Assembly (NCBI RefSeq): GCF_900105535.1
Contig: NZ_LT629779.1
Location: 496,001 to 560,000, forward strand
Source: Pseudarthrobacter equi
GTDB lineage: Bacteria; Actinomycetota; Actinomycetes; Actinomycetales; Micrococcaceae
Length of the DNA stretch: 64,000 nucleotides
Direction of reading: 5' to 3'
This document shows, piece after piece, positions 7,922 through 16,041 of this stretch (the first letter of the stretch is position 1; each line of letters starts with the position of its first letter). The translations under genes were made by a program, and so were the position numbers. The notes beneath the pieces were generated by a model. It did no database searches and was not told the DNA's origin. It was given only the letters and a program-made list of their open reading frames with translations.

Positions 7922-9274
7922 ATGAACCTTCACCAGCTTCTCAGTGACCGCGAGCAGGAAGGTCGCCCCATCCGGGTTGGCCTGATCGGTGCAGGCCGTT
8001 ACGGCACCATGTACTTGGCCCAGGCGAACAACATCCCAGGCGTCCACGTCGTCGCCATCGCCGACATCAACGTCAAGCGCGCCGAGGGGGCCTTCGACCT
8101 GGTCGGCTGGCCGAAGAACCAGATTGCCCCGGACATCGCGACCGCCTTACGGGACCGCACCACAACCATCGTGGCTAACGCGGACGAGCTCTTCGAAGTC
8201 GATATCGACGTCATCGTTGAAGCAACGGGCAACCCCATCGTCGGTGTGAAGCACGCGCTGCGGGCGATTGAAACGAAGAAGCACATCATCATGGTCACCG
8301 TCGAGGCCGATGCCCTGGCAGGGCCCGCCCTGGCCAAGCGTGCGGAGGCAGCCGGCGTTGTCTACTCCATGGCGTACGGTGACCAGCCGGCCCTCATCAT
8401 GGAACTTGTCGACTGGGCGCGGACCAGCGGCTTCGACGTTGTCTGCGCCGGCAAGGGCGCAAAGTTCCTCGAGCACTATCACGAGATGAACCCGGACAAC
8501 GTGTGGGAGAACTGGGAGTTCTCCAAGGAACTCACGGATTCCGGACAGCTGAACCCGAACATGCACACCTCTTTCCGTGACGGCACCAAGGCGTCCATCG
8601 AGATGGCCGCCGTTGCCAACGGTGCCGGGCTGGTGCCTTCCGACACCGGGCTAACGTTCACTCCGGGGGACGTCGAAGAGATCGCCACCATCTGCCGGCC
8701 AGCCGATGTCGGGGGAGTCCTCGCCCATGAAGGCACCGTCGACGTCATGTCCAGCGTCAAGCGCGACGGCACCTGGATCCCGCACAACACTCAGGAAGGC
8801 GTGTTCGTCGTGGTGAAGGCAACGAACGCCTACGTTTCGGGCTGCTTCACCGAGTACCCGTGGCACCCGGACCCCACAGGCCAGTACGCCGCGCTCTACC
8901 GCCCTTACCACTACGTGGGCCTGGAACTGAACATGTCCATCGCCAACGCGGCCCTCCGCGGGATCGCCACAGGTTCGCCTATCGGGTTCTTCGGCGACGT
9001 TGTGGCGACAGCAAAGAAGGACCTCAAGGCCGGTGAATTCCTCGACGGTGAAGGCGGATACACGGTTTGGGGCCAGTTGGTTTCGGCCAAGCACTCCGTC
9101 GCAACCGGCGCCCTTCCCGTTGCTTTGGCCCACCATGTGGAACTGCGAAATGACGTAGCCAAGGGCGGGATCGTCGGCTGGGACGACGTCATCATGGACG
9201 ATTCCCTGGCCCAGGCACTGGAGCTCCGCCGGGAAACCGAAGCGCTCGTCTCGGAATCCAAAATCAACGCCTGA
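7922..9274 (+). CDS. NAD(P)-dependent dehydrogenase, homoserine-dehydrogenase-like with C-terminal SAF domain
   Basis: A 450-residue cytoplasmic oxidoreductase. The ATG at 7922 has AGAGGA upstream. Residues 17-45 carry a Rossmann dinucleotide site (RVGLIGAGRYG), followed by an EATGNPIVG strand-loop typical of the homoserine-dehydrogenase/Gfo-Idh type. The last 100 residues (VVATAKKDLKAGEFLD through VGWDDV) form a SAF domain, the fold also found in sialic-acid synthase and altronate dehydratase. This architecture matches COG4091, 'predicted homoserine dehydrogenase with SAF domain', whose chemistry is poorly defined. Its location in a LacI-controlled sugar cluster argues against an amino-acid biosynthetic role and for oxidation of a sugar-derived intermediate. 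Confidence 0.8.
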   Translation: MNLHQLLSDREQEGRPIRVGLIGAGRYGTMYLAQANNIPGVHVVAIADINVKRAEGAFDLVGWPKNQIAPDIATALRDRTTTIVANADELFEVDIDVIVEATGNPIVGVKHALRAIETKKHIIMVTVEADALAGPALAKRAEAAGVVYSMAYGDQPALIMELVDWARTSGFDVVCAGKGAKFLEHYHEMNPDNVWENWEFSKELTDSGQLNPNMHTSFRDGTKASIEMAAVANGAGLVPSDTGLTFTPGDVEEIATICRPADVGGVLAHEGTVDVMSSVKRDGTWIPHNTQEGVFVVVKATNAYVSGCFTEYPWHPDPTGQYAALYRPYHYVGLELNMSIANAALRGIATGSPIGFFGDVVATAKKDLKAGEFLDGEGGYTVWGQLVSAKHSVATGALPVALAHHVELRNDVAKGGIVGWDDVIMDDSLAQALELRRETEALVSESKINA

Positions 9275-9432
9275 CCCCCGCCGGCGTCGGCTGCTACGCC
9301 GCTTGTACAACTGCCCGCAAACCTGGCTGCCCTGTTCATGGGGCTCCTCGTACTTGCTGCCGTTCCCTAATTCAGCATCTTCCTCACCGCACTGGCCGGC
9401 TCATCACCTTCTAATCCAGGAGACAGTCAATA

Positions 9433-10323
9433 ATGGACGCTTCTTCCGCCGGACTGCCCGCCTCAGTGGCTTTGCTAGGAACAGGTCCGATGGGCGCCCC
9501 CATCGCCCGGAACATCATCGCCGCAGGCGTTCCCCTGAAACTTTGGAACCGCACACTGGAAAAAGCCCGCGTAATTGACGGAGGCAGCGTCGTTGCACGT
9601 CCGGCAGATACAGCCAGCGAGGTCGTGCTGAGCGTGTTGCCCGACCTTCCCCAGGTTGCAGCCCTTCTACACGGTGAAGACGGGCTGCTGGCCGGGTGGA
9701 AGAGGGCCGACATAAAAAATCCGATCCTCGTGATTCACGGGACAGTGTCACCAGTAGCAGTTGCGGAATTCGCTGATGACTGCCTCCGAAATTGGGGCCT
9801 GACCGTTGTGGACGCTCCGCTCAGCGGCGGCACAATCGGGGCCGAGGAGGGCCGGCTGAGCATTATGATCGGAGGCCCCCGCGGCGCAATGGAACGTGTT
9901 CGACCGCTGTTCGCGCTATACGGCTCGACCATCGTGTGGTTCGGCGACACGGGCACAGGGTCAACCGTAAAGGCGTGCAATCAGATCGTCGTTGCCGCCA
10001 CCGTCACGGCCTTGGCGGAGGCGATGGCCTTGGCCAGCTCCGCGGGACTGGACCTTGAAAAGGTGCAATCCGTGCTCTCCGGCGGCCTCGCCAACTCCGA
10101 AGTGCTGACACAAAAGGGACGTCGTTGGATCGACCAAGACTACGCGGGAGGAGGATCTGCCAAGAACCAGCTCAAAGACCTCAAGTTCATCACCGAGACT
10201 GCCGAGAATAGAGGACTGAAACTTCCATTAGCCGAGTGCCTAAAGAGCGCGTTCGAGGACATGCTCGCAGCCGGCGACGGTGACCTGGACCACACAGGAA
10301 TATACCGGACCATCCTCACCTAG
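9433..10323 (+). CDS. Beta-hydroxyacid dehydrogenase (HIBADH/6PGDH superfamily)
   Basis: A 296-residue NAD(P)-dependent dehydrogenase. The ATG has AGGAGA 9 bases upstream. The Rossmann motif is LLGTGPMGAPIARN (residues 14-27), the substrate loop is DAPLSGGTIGAEEG, and the catalytic lysine lies in VKACNQIV. This family oxidises 3-hydroxyacids such as 3-hydroxyisobutyrate, tartronate semialdehyde or L-threonate. It is the last gene of the LacI-controlled cluster, 158 bases after the SAF-domain dehydrogenase, and is likely the step that oxidises an open-chain sugar acid. A paralogue with the same catalytic segment is at 50043-50957. Confidence 0.87.
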   Translation: MDASSAGLPASVALLGTGPMGAPIARNIIAAGVPLKLWNRTLEKARVIDGGSVVARPADTASEVVLSVLPDLPQVAALLHGEDGLLAGWKRADIKNPILVIHGTVSPVAVAEFADDCLRNWGLTVVDAPLSGGTIGAEEGRLSIMIGGPRGAMERVRPLFALYGSTIVWFGDTGTGSTVKACNQIVVAATVTALAEAMALASSAGLDLEKVQSVLSGGLANSEVLTQKGRRWIDQDYAGGGSAKNQLKDLKFITETAENRGLKLPLAECLKSAFEDMLAAGDGDLDHTGIYRTILT

Positions 10324-10653
10324 CCCGCAAGCAACCAGATTGACGTTGACGCATGGCTAAAATGCGGTACCACTCCCCGCCTGCTTAAAAGGCCGATAAT
10401 AAAGATTCTGTAAAGCTGGGGAGTAGTGGCGTTTCGTGGGGGGTCCAGCCGCGAAACTGTCAAGCTCACGAACGGCACAAATGACTGCTGGGTGACACCC
10501 AGCACCTGATCGGCCGAGGCGTTTCCGTACCAGAAAATAACATTAGGCTCTTCGGGAAGATAGTAAGGGGCAGATGGAAGGCGACGGAGAACTAAACCCC
10601 TTGCGTCCGTAACTGGAAGCGACTCAGCAAGGGGCGCCGGGGAGGGTTTCGAC
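10324..10653. other. Intergenic region at the left edge of an accessory segment
   Basis: About 330 bases, visibly richer in A and T than the flanks, with no supported gene. It contains the left copy of the 28-bp repeat (10392-10419). No integrase, tRNA gene or insertion-sequence end is seen. Confidence 0.5.
10392..10419 (+). repeat. Left copy of 28-bp direct repeat
   Basis: GCCGATAA, six variable bases, then TTCTGTAAAGCTGG. The same two blocks with the same six-base spacing recur at 13811-13838 in the same orientation (22 of 28 bases identical). The two copies bracket 3.4 kb of lower-GC DNA carrying three unrecognised genes. The arrangement is that of a possible attachment-site pair or element ends, but no recombinase is present. 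Confidence 0.6.
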
Positions 10654-11532
10654 TTGCTGGACGATATTGTTGGGCCGTCATGTGCTGCACTGCCCGTCAG
10701 CAAACTCCCAGGACTTAGGATCGTTCCCCCAATGCTCACTTGTTTACCGGCGCCGGCACCCTACTTGGCTGGAACAGTCCGTTGCAAGGGAGAAAAGATC
10801 AATCAAACTATCCCGCCGCAACCAGATGACGCCACTTGGTTGAGTCAGGACTGGGGAGACGTACCAACTTGGTGTGCAGTCGTGGCCGCCGTGGCAGCAG
10901 CCATTTACGCAGCCCGAGCCTATCGACTTGAACGCGGACGAGACATAGCCGCTGAGAGAATCCAACTGCAAAGCCAAGCAAACAACGTAGCTTTTTGGAT
11001 GGAAGAGGATGCGGGCTATTACGAGATCTTCTACAAAAACGCCACAAATCAGATCGTGGAGAATGCCGTCGTTGAGATAGTCGACCTTGGGGACGGACAG
11101 TTGCTGGACGAACCCTTCAAGCTTGGCCCGCTACGGCCTGGAAAATCTGATTCGCTGGTTACGGCTATGAAGGTTTATCCCGATCCCGTTGCACTGCGGG
11201 CAACCTTCCGTGATGCACAGGGAATTAGCTGGACGCGGTTTATGGGCAAGCTCGAACCGGAGGGCGGTGCAGAGCAACCCTCTTGGTGGAAGTCTCTGAC
11301 CGTCGACTGGGAACGGCTCCTCATGGCGCCTATCCCAGCTCTTGCACTCGTCCTAGCTGAGTTCACGCGCGACGTCGGGCAAGTAATGGCTGTAACGACC
11401 AAGCTTCTCAGCGTAACCCTTGCCGGGTCAGCCAAGATTTTTGCCGCGGCTCTTGTTGGTGGCGTCGGATTTGTCGGGCAAACCTTTGTTGAAGTCGGCC
11501 GAGCAGCGATGGATTTGTTCCGGCGGCGCTAG
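10654..11532 (+). CDS. Hypothetical membrane-associated protein
   Basis: Open frame of up to 292 residues; the true start is uncertain because the first 55 residues look unlike coding sequence and a start near 10731 or later is possible. One clear hydrophobic helix (WCAVVAAVAAAIYAARAY) is followed by a charged helix rich in Arg, Glu and Gln. Next comes a beta-rich domain (about residues 120-205) and a C-terminal stretch with two moderately hydrophobic helices ending in DLFRRR. I recognise no family. Base use is more AT-rich than the flanking genes, which suggests acquisition. It is first in the repeat-bounded segment, and a 541-base gap separates it from the next gene. Confidence 0.55.
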   Translation: MLDDIVGPSCAALPVSKLPGLRIVPPMLTCLPAPAPYLAGTVRCKGEKINQTIPPQPDDATWLSQDWGDVPTWCAVVAAVAAAIYAARAYRLERGRDIAAERIQLQSQANNVAFWMEEDAGYYEIFYKNATNQIVENAVVEIVDLGDGQLLDEPFKLGPLRPGKSDSLVTAMKVYPDPVALRATFRDAQGISWTRFMGKLEPEGGAEQPSWWKSLTVDWERLLMAPIPALALVLAEFTRDVGQVMAVTTKLLSVTLAGSAKIFAAALVGGVGFVGQTFVEVGRAAMDLFRRR

Positions 11533-12073
11533 CTGTACTGCGCCACCCTCTACGCTGTGCCTTGTCCGGAAATCCTCGCGCGGGCGAGGTTGCGGACATC
11601 GGGGATCAGCATGCAAGAGCCACCTTTGGCTCAAAAAATCGGGCTGGCGGTCCACCTTTTATGTCCAGTTGGAGAAACGGCCCATGAGGGTCAAGGAGGA
11701 CTCGCATGTGGTGGTCTGCATGGTCGCGCCAACAGACGCCGCCCATACCCTCCCAGGGTCGAGACGCAGGTGTTCCCAAGCGCGCCAGAGTGCCGCTACG
11801 CGGGAGGCTTCGGGGTGTAAGTACCACTCGATGCAACACTTCACAGACTTTCCCGTGAAGCTGCGGACATAGGTCGGCCCGCCGCTGCTCGTGAAGTTTT
11901 TCCTCGGCAGGCCGCAAAATCAGCGTGGGAACCTTGTGCGCGGTTGCGTCGGCTGGGCGGGCGAAGCTTGCGTGGCAAGTAACGATTTTGCAAGCCCATC
12001 GGAAAATTATGAGATAGAGATCGATACCAACTAGACAGTCGCCCTCGGGCGCAGATAACTGGGGCAAAAGCGC
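11533..12073. other. Gene-free stretch within the accessory segment
   Basis: About 540 bases in which no frame has convincing coding character. The longest, on the minus strand (11606-12256), overlaps the well-supported gene at 12074 and shows no recognisable fold. Possible decayed coding sequence, but nothing I can name. Confidence 0.4.
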
Positions 12074-13054
12074 GTGGCTAAGGGTAATAAGAAACGGATT
12101 CAACGGACTATCCAATACTGGCGCCTTGTCAGTGCAGGCTCGGGGAACGCAGTCGACGAGCAGAACTGGTATGCCTTCATCAAGCAGATCTATGGTGATC
12201 CGATCACGCATCGAGTCCTTGAGAAGGAGATCACTGGCAAGGTCTTTGCCATGCAACCTGACGCCGTCGCGGATGTACTGGTCAAGGAGCTACTTGGCGA
12301 GAACTTTCCGGGCAGTTATGACGGCGCCGTTTATGCACTGGTACTTTCGACTGACAAGGACCACGTGCCAAGCCAGCGGCACCGGACCAGCGGCGACCAG
12401 AAGCCAATGTCTACAGACGACGAGCATGTGCCGGTGGACAACACATTCGTTTGGTTCCTGCCTGTGGGCAATTTGGTTGCAGTTCTGCAGGAGAACCAGT
12501 CAGCGATCCGCGCTCAGTACATATGCGGCTGGCTAGACCGCACGATGAGGGACGAAGACCTCCTGCCGCAGCACAATTTCCACTGGGATGCATCACCCGT
12601 CATCGACGCGAGCACCCGGAACGCGCTCAGTTCTGCCCGCGGTCTCCGGAGTGCAACCCTCGGTGTGAGTGTTCCCGCAGGCGATACAAGCGGTTTGAGG
12701 ACCCTGCTTGGTGGTAACGCCAACTACGAGGGAGAGTTCGAGCTGGAGATCAAGATCCGCCACATCAAGAAGCGAAACCCTAGCCATCACGACCAAGATA
12801 CGAAGAAGACTTTGGAGTGGTTTGGTGAAACTTTCGGACAGCATGTGGATAGCCTGAGGAAAGCTAGCGTAGTGCTGGAAGGGCCTGGGCGAAGGCCTGG
12901 CGAGATCGACATGTTGCGCCATAGGATGACGCGCAAAACTCAGGTGCAGATCGAGGACCAGGGCCTGTCGATCAATTCGTCGTCAGCCTTGGGTGCCATC
13001 ATGAAGGGATTCGTGGCGGACGCCAAGCCGCTCCTCGAACTCCGGAAGCCATAG
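12074..13054 (+). CDS. Hypothetical soluble protein paired with a membrane protein
   Basis: Frame of 326 residues beginning GTG at 12074, preceded by only a weak GGGG ribosome site. No signal peptide or membrane helix. The N-terminus is basic (AKGNKKRIQRTIQYWR). The middle has a conserved-looking WFLPVGNLVAVLQ strand and a cysteine-containing YICGWLDRTM segment, and the C-terminal part has a beta-hairpin-like EFELEIKIRHIKKRN followed by helices. I cannot place it in a named family. The membrane protein at 13061 starts 6 bases after its stop, so the two form a small operon. A sensor-plus-membrane-effector pairing as in many phage-defence modules is possible, but that is inference from layout only. 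Confidence 0.65.
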   Translation: MAKGNKKRIQRTIQYWRLVSAGSGNAVDEQNWYAFIKQIYGDPITHRVLEKEITGKVFAMQPDAVADVLVKELLGENFPGSYDGAVYALVLSTDKDHVPSQRHRTSGDQKPMSTDDEHVPVDNTFVWFLPVGNLVAVLQENQSAIRAQYICGWLDRTMRDEDLLPQHNFHWDASPVIDASTRNALSSARGLRSATLGVSVPAGDTSGLRTLLGGNANYEGEFELEIKIRHIKKRNPSHHDQDTKKTLEWFGETFGQHVDSLRKASVVLEGPGRRPGEIDMLRHRMTRKTQVQIEDQGLSINSSSALGAIMKGFVADAKPLLELRKP

Positions 13055-13060
13055 GGGACC

Positions 13061-13516
13061 ATGACAGACGAAACCGTCAAACCCGAAACTCGTAGCCTGT
13101 GGATTGCGCTGGTCAGCGCACTCCTAGTTGCTGTAGGAGTTTCCGTTTGGGCGGGCTTCTTATTCACCGGCCTACAGCCTGATGACACGAGGGCCGGACT
13201 TACGAACATCGCTACTCTGGGAGGGGTTGCCGGCGGCCTCTCGCTCGCTGGGACTGCCGTGCTTTCGCTGACTGGTGAGAGTGTTAGCCGGCTGGTGAAG
13301 AAGTTCGGTAACTGGATCCGCGGCATCCTGTTCGGCGGCTACGTGATTATGCTACTTGCTGCCTTCGCGGCTGGCCTTGGGGCAATGTTTCCCAAATGGC
13401 CTGGTGCGCCGTGGCTTATATCAAGCACAACCTCGTTCATCCTTCTAGGGCTCGCAGTCACCGCCATGTTCATTAACACCGCTTTCCACTGGCACCACAG
13501 CGGCAAAAGGCCTTGA
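13061..13516 (+). CDS. Small four-helix membrane protein, partner of the upstream gene
   Basis: A 151-residue integral membrane protein with GGGGA just before ATG 13061. Four hydrophobic segments are visible: about residues 13-34 (LWIALVSALLVAVGVSVWAG), 48-67, 88-112 and 119-142. A basic loop SRLVKKFGNWIRG lies between helices two and three. No catalytic motif, no signal peptide and no family I recognise. It begins 6 bases after the soluble protein gene and lies inside the repeat-bounded segment, so the two are very likely co-translated and functionally linked. It may be a membrane effector or an anchor. Confidence 0.65.
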   Translation: MTDETVKPETRSLWIALVSALLVAVGVSVWAGFLFTGLQPDDTRAGLTNIATLGGVAGGLSLAGTAVLSLTGESVSRLVKKFGNWIRGILFGGYVIMLLAAFAAGLGAMFPKWPGAPWLISSTTSFILLGLAVTAMFINTAFHWHHSGKRP

Positions 13517-14292
13517 GCACCGTCCGCTGGTTGGACGTCTACTTGGGCAGCATTTCTGTCAGAAGGGATCACGTATTAGAACCGGCCGGTCGGGTGTCTC
13601 ACGGGGCTCCTTGGAAGCCTGGCTCGCATGGAGCTCTCCTGAGTCGCGGCGCCTGCACTCGGATTCCAAACCTTCGCGAACCTTCACTGTGCCGCCCCTA
13701 ATTCCGCGACGAACCATTCCGGAATGTTGAGACGGCAACACCTCCAGATTCGGGGCCCATATGAAGTCGATTCAACACAGGCTTACCCCGTCCGGGTTCC
13801 AAAATCTAACGCCGATAACCGACGTTCTGTAAAGCTGGCTGGCTTCAGGAAAGAGCTGCGTCGCCGTACCGGTGCGCGACTTTCCACTGCGCCCGGAGGT
13901 ACTGCGCCGCGAGCATGCTGAATGTCAGGAAAAGCCTGCTGGACGGTTGGCGGCAAGTGCGGCGAGGTCGCGGATCAGCCGCCGCACTTCGTGTTCCCGT
14001 CCCGGTCGGACGGTGACCTGCGGAACCGGGCATGGCGTTGCCAGCGCCTTCCTCGGTGGAGCGGGGACGGGTGTATTCCCCGCTCCCGTCCGTATCGCAC
14101 CTGAACTCATACGTCCCCCTTGACGCCGTCGTTGTTGCGTACGTGGAAACTCTAGGAACCCTGAAGGGCGGGAGGGAAGGGCGATAGCCAATCTTGGGCA
14201 GCTCTTGTGCCGGCCTTGATCCGCCACCGGCTGCGCATGATGGTTCGGCGCGGTTGGGGGATGGGCAGGCCGGTGTCAGCGGGGGTGCCGCC
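13517..14292. other. Right edge of the accessory segment; no supported gene
   Basis: About 775 bases holding the right copy of the 28-bp repeat (13811-13838). To its right the DNA returns to high GC. A minus-strand frame at 13925-14227 ends in a charged helix but has no recognisable domain, and may be a remnant. No terminator or RNA gene is evident. Confidence 0.45.
13811..13838 (+). repeat. Right copy of 28-bp direct repeat
   Basis: GCCGATAA, six bases, TTCTGTAAAGCTGG, in the same orientation as the copy at 10392-10419. Only the central six bases differ. It marks the transition from AT-richer accessory DNA back to the high-GC backbone. Confidence 0.6.
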
Positions 14293-15540
14293 TCAGCTGC
14301 GCTCACCGAGGTGGATGGTCACCATGGTGCCGGCCTCCGGCGCCGGGCCGATCTCCAGCCGCCCTCCCGTCGCGGCGGCGATCCGTGCGCAGGTCGCCAG
14401 TCCCAGCCCTGTTCCGGGCGGGTCATCCTCGCGCTGCAGGCGGACCAGCGGGTCCAGGACCCGTTCGCGGTCTTCGGCGCTGATGCCTTTGCCGTTGTCG
14501 ATCACCCGAAGGGTGGTCCCGTCCCCGGCCCTGCGGCCCGTGACGCGGATGACCGGGGGAACTCCCGGCCGGCTGTATGCGACGGCGTTATGGATCAGGT
14601 TTTGCAGCAGGAGCCGCATCTGCACGGGGTCGCCGGTGAAGCTCAGATCATCACAGTTCACCGAGGCGCCGCGGGCCTCAATGCTTGCCTGTAGGTCCTG
14701 GAGAACGTCCCGGACCAGGTTGGCCAGGGAAAGCTCTGCGAGCCGGACTTCTCCGCCGATGGTGGCGTAGGCCAGGACATCCTCCACCATGGTCAGCATC
14801 CGCTGACCGGAACTGGCCACGACGTCCAGGTACTGTCCGATCTGGGAGTGGGGGGAGTTTTCTGCCTCCATCTGGCCCAGTTCGACGTATCCGAGGATGG
14901 ACGTCAGAGGATTGCGCAGGTCATGGCTGACCCGCCCGGCGAATTCGGCCAACAGGGCATTGCTGCGCTGCGCTTCCGCCAGCGCACCGGCCAGCTGGTG
15001 TGCCCGTTGTTCTAAGGCCAATGCCTCCACGACTTCGGCGGCCAGGATCTCCAGGCCCCGCCGCTGCCGGTCACTGAGCTTGCCGGGTTCCCGTGCGCCC
15101 GCGCAAAGCGTGCCGAGCACAAAACCGTCATCGGCGACCAGCGGCACGGATGCGTAAAGCCTGACGGCGCCACGCCGGCCATCGACGAACGGGTTGCCGC
15201 TGTATCGGGGATCGAGGGAGGCGTCCTCCACGATCGTTGATTCACCGTTCAGGAACCCGACAGCGCACATGGAATCCTCCCGCGAGCACAGATACGGCTC
15301 CATCCCGGCCGCAGCGACCTGATACTGCAGGTCCTCGGTGATGATGTTGATCGCTGTCACCGGCTGCCCGCACACGGTCCTGGCCAGCTCCACCAGGTTC
15401 TGCAGCCGCTCGGACGGAACGGGAACACTGATCTCCAACCCCGGGCCGGGAACCGCCAAACCCTTCCGGACTAACTGCGCATCCCTGGCCAGCCCATCCA
15501 CCCTCACCGCTGCCGCACCCTTCCGGACGACCCGGCACAC
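14293..15540 (-). CDS. GAF-domain sensor histidine kinase
   Basis: A 415-residue soluble two-component histidine kinase. A GAF domain spans about residues 45-175 (VTAINIITEDLQYQ through LEILAAEVVEAL), with Cys85 and Cys92 inside it. The phosphoacceptor motif RVSHDLRNPLTS places the His at 206. The ATPase domain has the N-box LLQNLIHNAVAYS (Asn318), G1 box DNGKGI (348-353) and G2 box GTGLGLA (376-382). No transmembrane segment is seen, so the GAF domain probably reads a cytoplasmic signal. No response regulator lies beside it, so it is an orphan kinase. The exact start is uncertain; internal starts would shorten only the tail before the GAF domain. Confidence 0.88.
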   Translation of the reverse strand: MCRVVRKGAAAVRVDGLARDAQLVRKGLAVPGPGLEISVPVPSERLQNLVELARTVCGQPVTAINIITEDLQYQVAAAGMEPYLCSREDSMCAVGFLNGESTIVEDASLDPRYSGNPFVDGRRGAVRLYASVPLVADDGFVLGTLCAGAREPGKLSDRQRRGLEILAAEVVEALALEQRAHQLAGALAEAQRSNALLAEFAGRVSHDLRNPLTSILGYVELGQMEAENSPHSQIGQYLDVVASSGQRMLTMVEDVLAYATIGGEVRLAELSLANLVRDVLQDLQASIEARGASVNCDDLSFTGDPVQMRLLLQNLIHNAVAYSRPGVPPVIRVTGRRAGDGTTLRVIDNGKGISAEDRERVLDPLVRLQREDDPPGTGLGLATCARIAAATGGRLEIGPAPEAGTMVTIHLGERS

Positions 15541-16010
15541 CCCTCAGCCGGCAGGCTCGCGGCCGGTACTCGTACTCCACACATCCAGCCATCCTGACAG
15601 AAGAACATCGCGCACTCCTGTCACACGAACGCTCACAGGTGGAGACGAAGGCCCAGCAGCATCCGCGCCGGGCCGGGTATAGGAAACGACGAGGGCACCG
15701 GTATCGGGTGGAGCTGCGAGACTCCGGGAAGGTCCCGCCGGTGCGTTGTCTCACGGGAGTAGGCGCTGGGCGGTTGCTGGCTTGAACGGTGCCCGGCCTG
15801 GAAATTGGCGAAACTCCGGCCAAATAGCGGTTGGCCGAAGTTCCGCAGCTAACTCTGCGGGGTGAACCTTAAGATTGGCTGGGGACGACGGCGGAGTCCG
15901 GCAATGAACTGGCGAACGGCCGTTGGAAGAGTTTTGGCCGCTGGGGAGTGGAGCTTCAGTTCGGGTTGCCTCTAGACGCCAGTTTCCGGATCGAGTAAGT
16001 TGGACACATC
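15541..16010. other. Intergenic region upstream of the FGGY kinase operon
   Basis: About 470 bases between the divergent kinase genes. No open frame is convincing. It should contain promoters for both directions; the one clear element is the perfect palindrome at its right end (16011-16026). Confidence 0.45.
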
Positions 16011-16026
16011 TTGTTAGCGCTAACAA
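16011..16026. promoter_or_regulatory. Perfect 16-bp LacI-type operator
   Basis: TTGTTAGCGCTAACAA is a perfect palindrome with the central CG step typical of LacI/GalR operators. It ends 15 bases before the GTG of the FGGY kinase, with the ribosome site GAAGGA in between. Neither LacI-family operator motif elsewhere in the window matches it, so the regulator is probably encoded outside. Confidence 0.75.
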
Positions 16027-16041
16027 AACGAAGGACCTTCT

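Noticed and set aside
11606..12256. Minus-strand frame of 216 codons in the accessory segment
   Set aside because: Overlaps the better-supported gene at 12074, has no ribosome site or family landmark, and its codon choice looks random.
13925..14227. Minus-strand frame of 100 codons ending in a charged helix
   Set aside because: Possible gene remnant, but no recognisable domain and no conserved motif, so not listed as a pseudogene.
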